Source: Bacillota bacterium (lineage in GTDB: Bacteria; Bacillota; DTU025). Taken from it: a stretch of DNA of 7,657 nt. Positions 1 to 4,435 of the stretch are shown piece after piece; within the stretch, counting starts at the first letter, position 1, and the number at the start of each line of letters is the position of its first letter. Position numbers and translations under genes: made by a program. The notes under the pieces were generated by a model, which saw only the letters and a list, made by a program, of their open reading frames with translations, did no database searches and was not told where the DNA came from. Where the stretch lies: positions 1 to 7,657 of the forward strand of contig DMOT01000049.1 of NCBI GenBank assembly GCA_003456765.1. The letters run 5' to 3'.

Positions 1-297
1 GCTTCATTTGATCGACCCTTCGTCTGCAGAATCTTCCCGGAGGCAGAGGCTAAGCCATGGGTATGCTCATGCAGGGAGATTCCCTGGCGCAGATATGGTT
101 TTGGTTCAGCGAGGCTGCAGGAGCTCACGAGGGCACGCGGCATCCGGGCTCAGCAGAGGCACAGGGCCCTCGATGATGTGATGGACGCCATTGAGCTATT
201 GCGCCAGACGAACTCCATCACTGGCACCACCTTCTTCAGCGAACTCGTCCGGGCAGGTCAGGCTGATGGGAGGATTGCAGGGGGGCGTGGTGTGTGA
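1..297 (+). CDS. DEDDh (DnaQ-type) 3'-5' exonuclease, C-terminal part
   Basis: Frame 1 is open from the first base to TGA at 295-297, giving 98 residues with the N-terminus outside the window. ASFDRPF near the start matches exonuclease motif II (family form HNAxFDxxF). The segment KPWVCSCREIPW followed by GFGSARLQEL resembles the middle of DnaQ-like exonucleases. HRALDD, about 60 residues later, matches motif III, H-x4-D, which supplies a catalytic His and Asp. The tail TTFFSELVRAG resembles the short extension after the fold in this family. Such enzymes remove nucleotides from DNA 3' ends using two metal ions and act in proofreading or repair. Motif I (DxE) would lie upstream and cannot be seen. 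The exact subfamily (stand-alone exonuclease, epsilon-like, or a domain of a larger protein) is unresolved. No gene follows on this strand for well over 1 kb, so it looks like the last gene of its unit. Confidence 0.75.
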   Translation, partial: ASFDRPFVCRIFPEAEAKPWVCSCREIPWRRYGFGSARLQELTRARGIRAQQRHRALDDVMDAIELLRQTNSITGTTFFSELVRAGQADGRIAGGRGV

Positions 298-337
298 TGG
301 GTTTTTCGATCCTGTAGCTCAGTTTGACTAGTGGTGG

Positions 338-361
338 AGCAGTTGCTGAAGCAGTTGCTGG
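338..361. repeat. 12-bp direct tandem repeat, two copies
   Basis: AGCAGTTGCTGA (338-349) is followed immediately by AGCAGTTGCTGG (350-361), with 11 of 12 positions identical. Each unit is itself a small inverted repeat, AGCA-GT-TGCT. No gene covers it and no function can be assigned. Confidence 0.7.
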
Positions 362-439
362 ACAGGGTTGAACCTGGTTCGGATGCTAGAAGAGGTGTGC
401 GGGCAGCAAGGCTGCGGCAGGGGGTGCCAATTAGTGGGT

Positions 440-513
440 TATGGCGTTTGTTTCGACACTAAAAAAATGATATGGCGATTCTTTCGACTGCCATGGTCGA
501 GAAAATCGCCATA
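440..513. repeat. Three-site cluster of a 14-bp motif (sites A, B, C)
   Basis: Site A is 445-458 on plus, site B 476-489 on plus and site C 495-508 on minus. All match CGATTTNYTCGAC(A) with a few differences. A and B lie in a longer direct repeat (440-457 and 471-488, TATGGCG then TTTCGAC, 16 of 18 identical) offset by 31 bp, close to three helical turns. B and C form an inverted pair, 471-488 against 496-513, also 16 of 18 matched, with a 7-bp centre. Repeated sites with helical phasing and an inverted pair are typical of protein-binding arrays such as operators, transposase sites or iterons. Which of these applies cannot be told here. Confidence 0.65.
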
Positions 514-672
514 AACCCTTCAAAGACCGGGATTTCGTCCTGCAGATGGCACTTTGCCGAACAACGGTGTGATTATGCATGGGTGAATGCTCTAGGATCT
601 TCCTCCTTATGGCATTCACTACCAGTTACATGGGTGGCAATAGCGTTGATGTAGACTTGTACGTTCAAAGGG

Positions 673-720
673 TCGATTTATTCGACATATCCCGAAAAAC
701 GTGTCGAGTAAATCGACACA
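673..720. repeat. Inverted pair of the same 14-bp motif (sites D, E)
   Basis: TCGATTTATTCGACA (673-687) pairs with TGTCGAGTAAATCGA (702-716), 14 of 15 positions complementary, around a 14-bp centre. Site D (674-687, plus) and site E (702-715, minus) match the motif found at 440-513. Each arm is also an inverted repeat itself; the right arm is perfect (GTGTCGA at 701-707, TCGACAC at 713-719). Read on the minus strand from 720 the tip begins TGTGTCGATTTA. A TG...CA end with multiple internal sites would fit the end of an IS21-like element, but no transposase gene or target duplication is visible. Confidence 0.65.
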
Positions 721-808
721 TCGACTGTCTCAAACCAGTTAATGCCATCGTTGCCGTCTGAGAGCCCCATAATCAAAGAACCATTCCGCCTGCCATGCAT
801 AAAAGCCC

Positions 809-859
809 GTGTCCGCAAGCGAAGCTGCAGAGCCAAGTTGGGCTCTACATTGCGGACAC
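809..859. repeat. Nested inverted repeat with strong hairpin potential
   Basis: GTGTCCGCAA (809-818) is perfectly complementary to TTGCGGACAC (850-859). Inside it AGAGCC (829-834) pairs with GGCTCT (841-846) around a 6-base loop, and AGC-GAA-GCT (818-826) could form a small side stem. The whole could fold as a branched structure on either strand. No T-run follows on either strand, so it is not a standard intrinsic terminator. It lies about 70 bp beyond the stop of the minus-strand nuclease-like gene and could still mark the end of that mRNA or a structured RNA. Confidence 0.7.
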
Positions 860-929
860 TTGATCTAGCCTATCCAGTTCGGCCACAGACTCCAACGGCT
901 CCGAGCCCATGCAAGTCGATAGCCCGCAC

Positions 930-1685
930 CTAACTGCTTCTTTGACGCCTTCTCTTCTCCCAGTAGCTGATATAGCTCTCGCCTATTTGCATCAGGGTTT
1001 TGGCAATCGGGCCTTTGGGTCTGTAGTGCCGGAGCGGCAGCCCAGAAACCTTTCCTACCATGCCTCGGAGTGTGAGATCATGAGCTGTGACTGGAACCAG
1101 CTGCATGTCGTTGTAGAAGCTTATTCCCGCTTTCATGTAGTCTCGAGTTTTCTGCTGCGTCAGGTCTTCTTCATTGGGAAACATATCGGTAGCCTCGAAG
1201 TGCTGTTCACCCTGAAATTCGAAGGCCACACCCAACTCTCTGTATTCCCGATCGAATTCCATCCGACTTCCCGTTGGCCAGTTCAGCAACCACGAAGGTC
1301 GAGAATGGTCCAGGTAGTTCGATGACGCCACCAGGTAATCAAGCCAGCAGGTCATGAGCCATTCGCCTGCGCGCGTCACGTTCCATCTATCGCGCTCGAT
1401 CAGGTTTGCGATTTCTGATTCTACACGGATTGGCCATGTGGCCACGAACCTCCTCATTCTGGAGCGTGGTGTGCTGATATCAGAAACCCATCCTGTAGAT
1501 TCGAGATGCGCTAGCAGAGGGCTTACAGAATGACGATGAGCGTCAATGCCTCTGGCAATGCCGCCTATGGATTGGGTTCCACTGGTTACAAGGAACAGAT
1601 AAGCGCCGATCCCGCGAGGGCAGCTCCTTGTGTCTTCAAAAAGAGCCTTTGGAACTACATGTTCGATATGCTGGCGAAAGGACAT
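930..1685 (-). CDS. Winged-helix protein with PD-(D/E)XK nuclease-like domain
   Basis: The product has 251 residues. Residues about 30-82 look like a winged helix: a helix-turn-helix around 39-65 (IGGIARGIDAHRHSVSPLLA) and then a basic wing. Residues about 138-203 look like a PD-(D/E)XK restriction-endonuclease fold. MEFD gives a candidate metal-binding Asp145, AFEFQGEQHF gives Glu156-x-Gln158 (an ExQ variant of ExK) and the Gln-His of the GEQHF/GEQHY motif, and QKTRDYMKAGI supplies the helix that usually follows. The function is probably DNA binding and cleavage, as in Vsr-like, phage or selfish endonucleases; the substrate is unknown. The ATG start is supported by GAGGTG eight bases upstream. 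No methyltransferase or other partner is adjacent, so a classical restriction-modification pair is not indicated. A non-catalytic transcription factor built on this fold is an alternative. Confidence 0.6.
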   Translation of the reverse strand: MSFRQHIEHVVPKALFEDTRSCPRGIGAYLFLVTSGTQSIGGIARGIDAHRHSVSPLLAHLESTGWVSDISTPRSRMRRFVATWPIRVESEIANLIERDRWNVTRAGEWLMTCWLDYLVASSNYLDHSRPSWLLNWPTGSRMEFDREYRELGVAFEFQGEQHFEATDMFPNEEDLTQQKTRDYMKAGISFYNDMQLVPVTAHDLTLRGMVGKVSGLPLRHYRPKGPIAKTLMQIGESYISYWEKRRRQRSS

Positions 1686-1740
1686 CTGCGATTCACCTCG
1701 GAGGAACAGGTTGGGAACCCGAACATTTCACACATAGCCT

Positions 1741-1769
1741 ACCATAAATGGATTAATGAGGCAACACAA
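1741..1769 (-). promoter_or_regulatory. Candidate sigma-A promoter for the nuclease-like gene
   Basis: On the minus strand TTGTGT (1764-1769) and TATGGT (1741-1746) are separated by 17 bp. Each matches the -35 or -10 consensus at about four of six positions. Transcription would start near 1734 and leave a leader of about 50 bases. This is pattern matching only. Confidence 0.3.
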
Positions 1770-1900
1770 TCTCCCGCGTTCAGACTGGTTAGCCCGAAGA
1801 GGACGGCTTGTCGGCTGTAGGATGGCCTGAACGAGGCGTCAGGTAAAGGCCTTCAAGGACGAGTGGAGAAATCACCCCTGGAGGGCATCGTATCATTGGA

Positions 1901-1931
1901 TTGTCAGGAGGCTTTGCGAGTCTCCTGACAA
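1901..1931. promoter_or_regulatory. 10-bp perfect inverted repeat upstream of the small barrel-sandwich gene
   Basis: TTGTCAGGAG (1901-1910) is perfectly complementary to CTCCTGACAA (1922-1931) around an 11-base centre. It ends about 10 bases before the ribosome binding site of the gene starting at 1957. No T-run follows in either direction, so it is unlikely to be a terminator. TATCAT at 1891-1896 could be a -10 box, which would put the repeat at the start of the transcript, but no good -35 is present. An operator or a 5' mRNA stem-loop are the likeliest readings. Confidence 0.5.
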
Positions 1932-1956
1932 GGGCGGGACGGAGGAGAGTCCAGCT

Positions 1957-2187
1957 GTGAATGGCATGGAATCAGAGGCGCCCATAATGATCGAAGTTGA
2001 AGCGACTGGCGGAACCTCTGTTGCCCCGGGCGACAAGGTGCGCTGTGGCCAGGATCTGGGCACATCCCCCGACTTCAGTGGACGCGTCATGTGCCCTATC
2101 GACGGATTAGTAGAAGCATGCAGATTTGACCCTGGCACACACCGGTTCAAGATAATCATTATCCCCGAGAATGGAGAAAAGGTATAG
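1957..2187 (+). CDS. Small barrel-sandwich (biotinyl/lipoyl-like) domain protein
   Basis: The product has 76 residues. APGDKVRCGQDLG (about 23-35) has the x-x-GDxVxxGQxLG pattern of biotinyl/lipoyl-like domains and of the RnfC N-terminal region. MCPIDGLVE (45-53) matches the xAPxDGxV strand-turn-strand of the second half-domain. The lysine motif (MKM) that is biotinylated or lipoylated is absent, so this is probably an unmodified domain acting as a binding or assembly module. It has no signal peptide or membrane segment. The GTG start at 1957 is chosen because GGAGGAG (1941-1947) lies nine bases upstream; ATG at 1987, with a weaker AGAGG, would trim ten residues. The Dabb gene follows after 57 bases on the same strand and may be cotranscribed. 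Its function is unknown. Confidence 0.6.
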   Translation: MNGMESEAPIMIEVEATGGTSVAPGDKVRCGQDLGTSPDFSGRVMCPIDGLVEACRFDPGTHRFKIIIIPENGEKV

Positions 2188-2244
2188 ACTAGACCCAGAT
2201 TCACATCACCGCCACTAGCAAATGATCAAAGGAGGACTAGGAAA

Positions 2245-2547
2245 GTGGTAAGACATGTAGTCATGTGGCGACTTGCAGACGAGGCTGCCGGCGCTGCAAA
2301 GAAGCATAATGCTGCCCGAATCAAGGAGGGGCTCGAGGCCCTTGCCGGACAGATTGAAGGCCTAGTGGACCTGGAGGTAGGCATCAACGCAATCGAGTTG
2401 CCCGGCAACTACGACATAGTACTCATAGCCGATTTTCAGGACCAAGCTGCCTTAGAACGCTATCAGGTCCATCCTGAGCACGTGAAAGTAGCCGACTTCA
2501 TAAAACAAGTAAGGTTGGAGCGAGTTGCGGCGGATTACGTCATATGA
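2245..2547 (+). CDS. Dabb (stress-responsive A/B barrel) domain protein
   Basis: The product has 100 residues, the usual size of a single Dabb domain. VRHVVMWRL at the N-terminus is the first strand of this ferredoxin-like fold. LEALAGQIEGLVDLEVGIN, YDIVLIADFQD and YQVHPEHVKVADFI follow the family order, including the HPxH motif, and the protein ends R-V-A-A-D-Y-V-I as many members do. Dabb proteins form dimeric barrels; characterised members include plant stress proteins and a few cyclases, and most bacterial ones have no known substrate. The GTG start at 2245 has AAAGGAGGA (2228-2236) eight bases upstream, the best ribosome binding site in this region. The last codons and the stop lie in a perfect 24-bp palindrome. 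Confidence 0.85.
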   Translation: MVRHVVMWRLADEAAGAAKKHNAARIKEGLEALAGQIEGLVDLEVGINAIELPGNYDIVLIADFQDQAALERYQVHPEHVKVADFIKQVRLERVAADYVI

Positions 2548-2555
2548 CGTAATCC
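2532..2555. repeat. Perfect 24-bp palindrome at a convergent gene junction
   Basis: GGATTACGTCAT (2532-2543) is followed directly by its exact reverse complement (2544-2555). It covers the Dabb stop codon and part of the 22-bp gap before the convergent sirtuin stop. As RNA it would form a stem with a very small loop, but no T-run follows on either strand. It may work as a factor-independent barrier or a protein-binding site. A related 22-bp palindrome lies at 7603-7624. Confidence 0.8.
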
Positions 2556-2569
2556 CTGCACGCCGACTC

Positions 2570-3259
2570 CTAGCTCAAGTTCCTGATGGCCTCCAGCATC
2601 TTTGGCACTCCCCTCGTGGCCTTGTCGCGGATGAAGGTGATCTCCCGCCACGAGGGAACGGCAACTTCCTTGGGGTCTACCACAAAAACAGGTGTGCTAG
2701 AGGGAACGAACTGGACCAGCGCTGCTGCAGGATAGACCACCAGGGAGCTGCCCACTACTGCGAAAACGTCGGCACTGTGAGCGATTTCTGCCGCTTCAGA
2801 CATTGCCGGCACAGCCTCGCCGAACCAGACTATGTGGGGTCTTAGCTGTGATCCCAATTCGCATTTGTCTCCCCAGTTGAGCTCGGTGCCTTCTATGTCA
2901 TAGATTAAGGATGGGTCAGCTGTAGAACGCGCCTTCTTCAGCTCGCCGTGAAGGTGCAGAACCTTGGTGCTGCCTGCACGCTCGTGCAGGTCGTCGATGT
3001 TCTGGGTGATGATGTGCACATCGAATTCCTCATCCGCTTCGGCAAGTGTCAGATGGGCAGCATTGGGCTTGGCTTCGTAAAGGCCTCTTCTTCGCTCGTT
3101 GTAGAAGTTGAGGACTAGCTTCGGATCCCGGCGCCATCCCTCTGGGCTCGCTACCTCCATGATGTCGTAGTCGTGCCATAGTCCATCTGAGTCGCGAAAA
3201 GTCCTTATTCCGCTCTCGGCGCTGATCCCGGCGCCGGTCAGGACTACCAGCTTCTTCAT
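2570..3259 (-). CDS. Sir2-family NAD-dependent protein deacylase, zinc-cysteine-less
   Basis: The product has 229 residues, the length of a compact bacterial sirtuin. GAGISAESGIRTFRD (9-23) is the NAD-binding motif, TQNIDDLHERAG (85-96) the catalytic-core motif, and HLHGE (102-106) carries the catalytic base His104. RPHIVWFGE (140-148), GSS (170-172) and VDPKE complete the Rossmann part. Tyr53-x-x-Arg56 (FYNERRR) matches the Tyr/Arg pair that binds acidic acyl groups in CobB and SIRT5, so desuccinylase or demalonylase activity is plausible. The small domain between 107 and 140 has one Cys only, so the usual four-cysteine zinc site is missing. The ATG start follows GGGTG at eight bases, a modest ribosome binding site. 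The gene is convergent with the Dabb gene and divergent from csrA. Confidence 0.92.
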   Translation of the reverse strand: MKKLVVLTGAGISAESGIRTFRDSDGLWHDYDIMEVASPEGWRRDPKLVLNFYNERRRGLYEAKPNAAHLTLAEADEEFDVHIITQNIDDLHERAGSTKVLHLHGELKKARSTADPSLIYDIEGTELNWGDKCELGSQLRPHIVWFGEAVPAMSEAAEIAHSADVFAVVGSSLVVYPAAALVQFVPSSTPVFVVDPKEVAVPSWREITFIRDKATRGVPKMLEAIRNLS

Positions 3260-3387
3260 AAGCCGAACACCCTTCCCTTCCTGTTAATCTGGATACTCTG
3301 TCAAGCCTCGGATCGGCTTTCCGTGCATATGTGCAGCGGAAGCCACTTGCAGGTTCGTCGGATTCTCATGAAAGGCTTCTAATACCT

Positions 3388-3396
3388 ATTATACCA
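3388..3396 (-). promoter_or_regulatory. Extended -10 promoter candidate for the sirtuin gene
   Basis: The minus strand reads TGGTATAAT, a perfect TATAAT (3388-3393) with the extended TGn element. No good -35 lies 17 bp upstream, which extended -10 promoters can tolerate. Transcription would start near 3381, giving a leader of about 120 bases. Confidence 0.45.
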
Positions 3397-3728
3397 GCAG
3401 GCTCCAACGGGGCAGGGTTAGTGTAGCGAGCCATACGCGCTGTCCCACTATGTGGTTGGTCGTGTGGCCAGGGAGGTTCTGCCGAAGCGTATTCGCCATC
3501 TAATTGCCCACTGGCCAGGGCGATTGCCCGCTCACAGTTTCGGATCGCACCCTCTCGCGGCGCATGTACTGAATTGGCCTGTGCGTGTAGGCGATCCAGC
3601 GGCGGGACTTGAGAGGATTCCATGTCAAAGGCCCTGCCGGGGCCGCCAACCGCAAGTTGGGACAGCACCTATGGGTCGGCAACCTGAAGGTGTATCCGCC
3701 CCTCGTGGAGAATGTTACCGGCAACCGA
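3397..3728. other. Gap upstream of csrA with no convincing gene
   Basis: Several overlapping short frames occur on both strands, but none resembles a known family and none has a clear ribosome binding site. No FliW reading frame, the usual csrA partner in Bacillota, was found. Small hairpins exist (for example CCAAC-CGCAA-GTTGG at about 3648-3662) without T-runs. The csrA promoter is probably in or near this region, but I found no convincing sigma-A or sigma-D match. Confidence 0.5.
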
Positions 3729-3744
3729 TATCCACGGAGGGATA
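3729..3744 (+). promoter_or_regulatory. Candidate CsrA-binding hairpin over the csrA ribosome binding site
   Basis: TATCC (3729-3733) pairs with GGATA (3740-3744), leaving the hexaloop ACGGAG. CsrA is known to bind GGA, ideally ANGGA, in the loop of a short hairpin. Here the loop GGA is also part of the Shine-Dalgarno GGAGGG (3736-3741). Bound CsrA would therefore block translation of its own mRNA. The structure is seen in sequence; autoregulation is inferred from other bacteria. Confidence 0.55.
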
Positions 3745-3750
3745 GACAAC

Positions 3751-3984
3751 ATGCTTGTTCTCACACGGAAGGCCAAGCAGAGCATAATGATAGGCGATGG
3801 CATTGAGATCACTATCGTTGAGATCAAGGGCGACTCGGTCAAGGTGGCCATCGATGCTCCGCGCCACGTTCCTGTCCACCGTCGCGAGGTCTACGAGGAG
3901 ATCCAGCGCGAGAACAGAGAGGCTTCTCTTGCGTCGGTCGAAGATGTGACCGCCATCGAGAAGCTCCTGGGAGGAAACGAGTAG
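3751..3984 (+). CDS. csrA: Carbon storage regulator CsrA
   Basis: The product has 77 residues, starting [16 protein letters not shown], which matches the first strands of CsrA/Rsm[20 protein letters not shown] and [13 protein letters not shown] complete the domain-swapped dimer; [10 protein letters not shown] carries the arginine of the RNA-binding surface. The tail beyond about residue 60 is acidic and variable, as is common. The protein binds GGA motifs in mRNA leaders and usually represses translation; in Bacillus it controls flagellin. The start at 3751 is preferred over an in-frame ATG at 3712 because the family begins at MLVLTRK and GGAGGG lies nine bases upstream. flaG follows about 140 bp downstream behind its own sigma-D promoter. 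FliW, the CsrA antagonist in Bacillus, is not in the window. Confidence 0.97.
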   Translation: MLVLTRKAKQSIMIGDGIEITIVEIKGDSVKVAIDAPRHVPVHRREVYEEIQRENREASLASVEDVTAIEKLLGGNE

Positions 3985-4005
3985 CCAAATAGTCTGCTTG
4001 AGGTA

Positions 4006-4032
4006 TAAATTCCTTGCCGCAGATGCCGATAA
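4006..4032 (+). promoter_or_regulatory. Sigma-D (sigma-28/FliA) promoter for the flaG operon
   Basis: TAAA (4006-4009) and GCCGATAA (4025-4032) are separated by exactly 15 bp. The Bacillus sigma-D consensus is TAAA-N15-GCCGATAT, so only the last base differs. It lies 21 bp after the csrA stop and about 90 bp before the flaG start. Late flagellar genes such as fliD, fliS and flagellin are typical sigma-D targets. Transcription should start near 4038-4040. Confidence 0.85.
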
Positions 4033-4037
4033 CATTA

Positions 4038-4062
4038 GCAGAGCCGTTTGTCTTGGCTCTGC
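4038..4062 (+). promoter_or_regulatory. Stem-loop at the predicted 5' end of the flaG operon mRNA
   Basis: GCAGAGCC (4038-4045) pairs perfectly with GGCTCTGC (4055-4062) around a 9-base loop. ATAAC upstream and GTTAT downstream can extend the stem past a bulge. The stem begins at the predicted sigma-D start site, so it would cap the 5' end and could protect the mRNA. The weak GTTATT after it leaves room for partial termination of csrA read-through. Confidence 0.6.
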
Positions 4063-4103
4063 GTTATTGCGTGGTCTGCGGCGTTCGCATTATCAAAGGG
4101 CTG

Positions 4104-4117
4104 GGCACGGAGGTGTT
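4104..4117 (+). promoter_or_regulatory. Candidate CsrA site at the flaG ribosome binding site
   Basis: CAC (4106-4108) pairs with GTG (4113-4115), extendable by two G-U pairs, and exposes GGAG in the loop. The 8-mer CACGGAGG here is identical to that at the csrA ribosome binding site (3733-3740). GGAGGTG (4109-4115) is the flaG Shine-Dalgarno. The stem is short and the motif partly reflects ribosome-binding-site composition: a similar GACGGAGG occurs before the gene at 1957. The call is therefore tentative. Confidence 0.35.
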
Positions 4118-4121
4118 GTCT

Positions 4122-4424
4122 ATGCGCTCAGAAAGGATATCAGGTGTATCTTCCATAGACATGCAAGTCTCAAGAACGTCCCGGAACTGGCAGACCCCTG
4201 TGAAGGGGGACGTGAGAACCCAGGTGCGGCGAGCCAACAGGGCTCTGGAAGCCCTTGAGGTTCAGGCGAAGTTTTCGGTTCATGAGGGCACTGGACAGAT
4301 AGTGGTAAGGCTTGAAGATATGGAAACCGGGGAAGTTCTGAGGGAGATTCCGCCCGAGAAGATGCTTGATCTGGTGGCCAAGATGACTGAGATGGCCCGC
4401 GGGATAATCGGCGAGGAAGCTTGA
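4122..4424 (+). CDS. flaG: FlaG family flagellar protein
   Basis: The product has 100 residues. The N-terminal half is polar and probably disordered. From about residue 50 the family pattern appears: a helix (VRRANRALEALEVQAKF), then FSVHEGTGQIVVRLEDMETGEVLREIPPEKMLDLVAKM. The hairpin ending in IPPE and the final helix are diagnostic of FlaG. FlaG is found beside fliD in many bacteria and influences filament length, but its mechanism is poorly known. The ATG at 4122 is chosen over an upstream in-frame ATG at 4014 because GGAGGTG lies six bases before it and because the longer version would overlap the sigma-D promoter. It should be first in the sigma-D operon; fliD starts 11 bases after its stop. 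Confidence 0.93.
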   Translation: MRSERISGVSSIDMQVSRTSRNWQTPVKGDVRTQVRRANRALEALEVQAKFSVHEGTGQIVVRLEDMETGEVLREIPPEKMLDLVAKMTEMARGIIGEEA

Positions 4425-4435
4425 TCGAGGGGTGA

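Larger units (their letters stand above)
298..929. other. Intergenic stretch with repeats but no convincing gene
   Basis: This stretch of about 630 bp lies between the exonuclease stop and the end of the minus-strand nuclease-like gene. Short open frames exist on both strands, but none has a recognisable family, a good ribosome binding site or coding-like composition. It holds a 12-bp tandem repeat (338-361), two clusters of a 14-bp motif (440-513 and 673-720) and a large nested inverted repeat (809-859), each listed separately. The density of repeats suggests a mobile-element remnant or a regulatory or replication-linked region. That is inference. Confidence 0.6.

Noticed and set aside
308..384. 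tRNA-like look: GTAGCTCAG at 314-322 and GGTTCGGAT at 376-384
   Set aside because: The D-loop would be far too long, no acceptor stem pairs across the region, and no proper T-stem flanks the loop-like sequence.
440..720. CRISPR array
   Set aside because: The repeats are short, inverted relative to each other and unevenly spaced, with no constant spacer length and no cas genes.
742..933. 63-codon plus-strand open frame
   Set aside because: No recognisable family and no ribosome binding site; it spans the nested inverted repeat at 809-859.
909..1325. 138-codon plus-strand open frame
   Set aside because: It lies antisense to the nuclease-like gene, which has domain motifs and a good ribosome binding site; this frame has neither.
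2532..2555. Palindrome as a bidirectional intrinsic terminator
   Set aside because: The position fits, but neither side has a T-run and the hairpin loop would be very small.
3366..3745. Overlapping frames on both strands upstream of csrA, considered as a possible fliW or fragment
   Set aside because: The translations are rich in Pro, Arg and His without any family pattern, and none resembles FliW.
3712..3750. Longer csrA start with 13 extra residues
   Set aside because: CsrA proteins begin at MLVLTRK, and the strong ribosome binding site is placed for 3751.
4014..4121. Longer flaG start with 36 extra residues
   Set aside because: It would begin inside the sigma-D promoter and encode through the predicted start site and stem-loop; GGAGGTG is placed for 4122.
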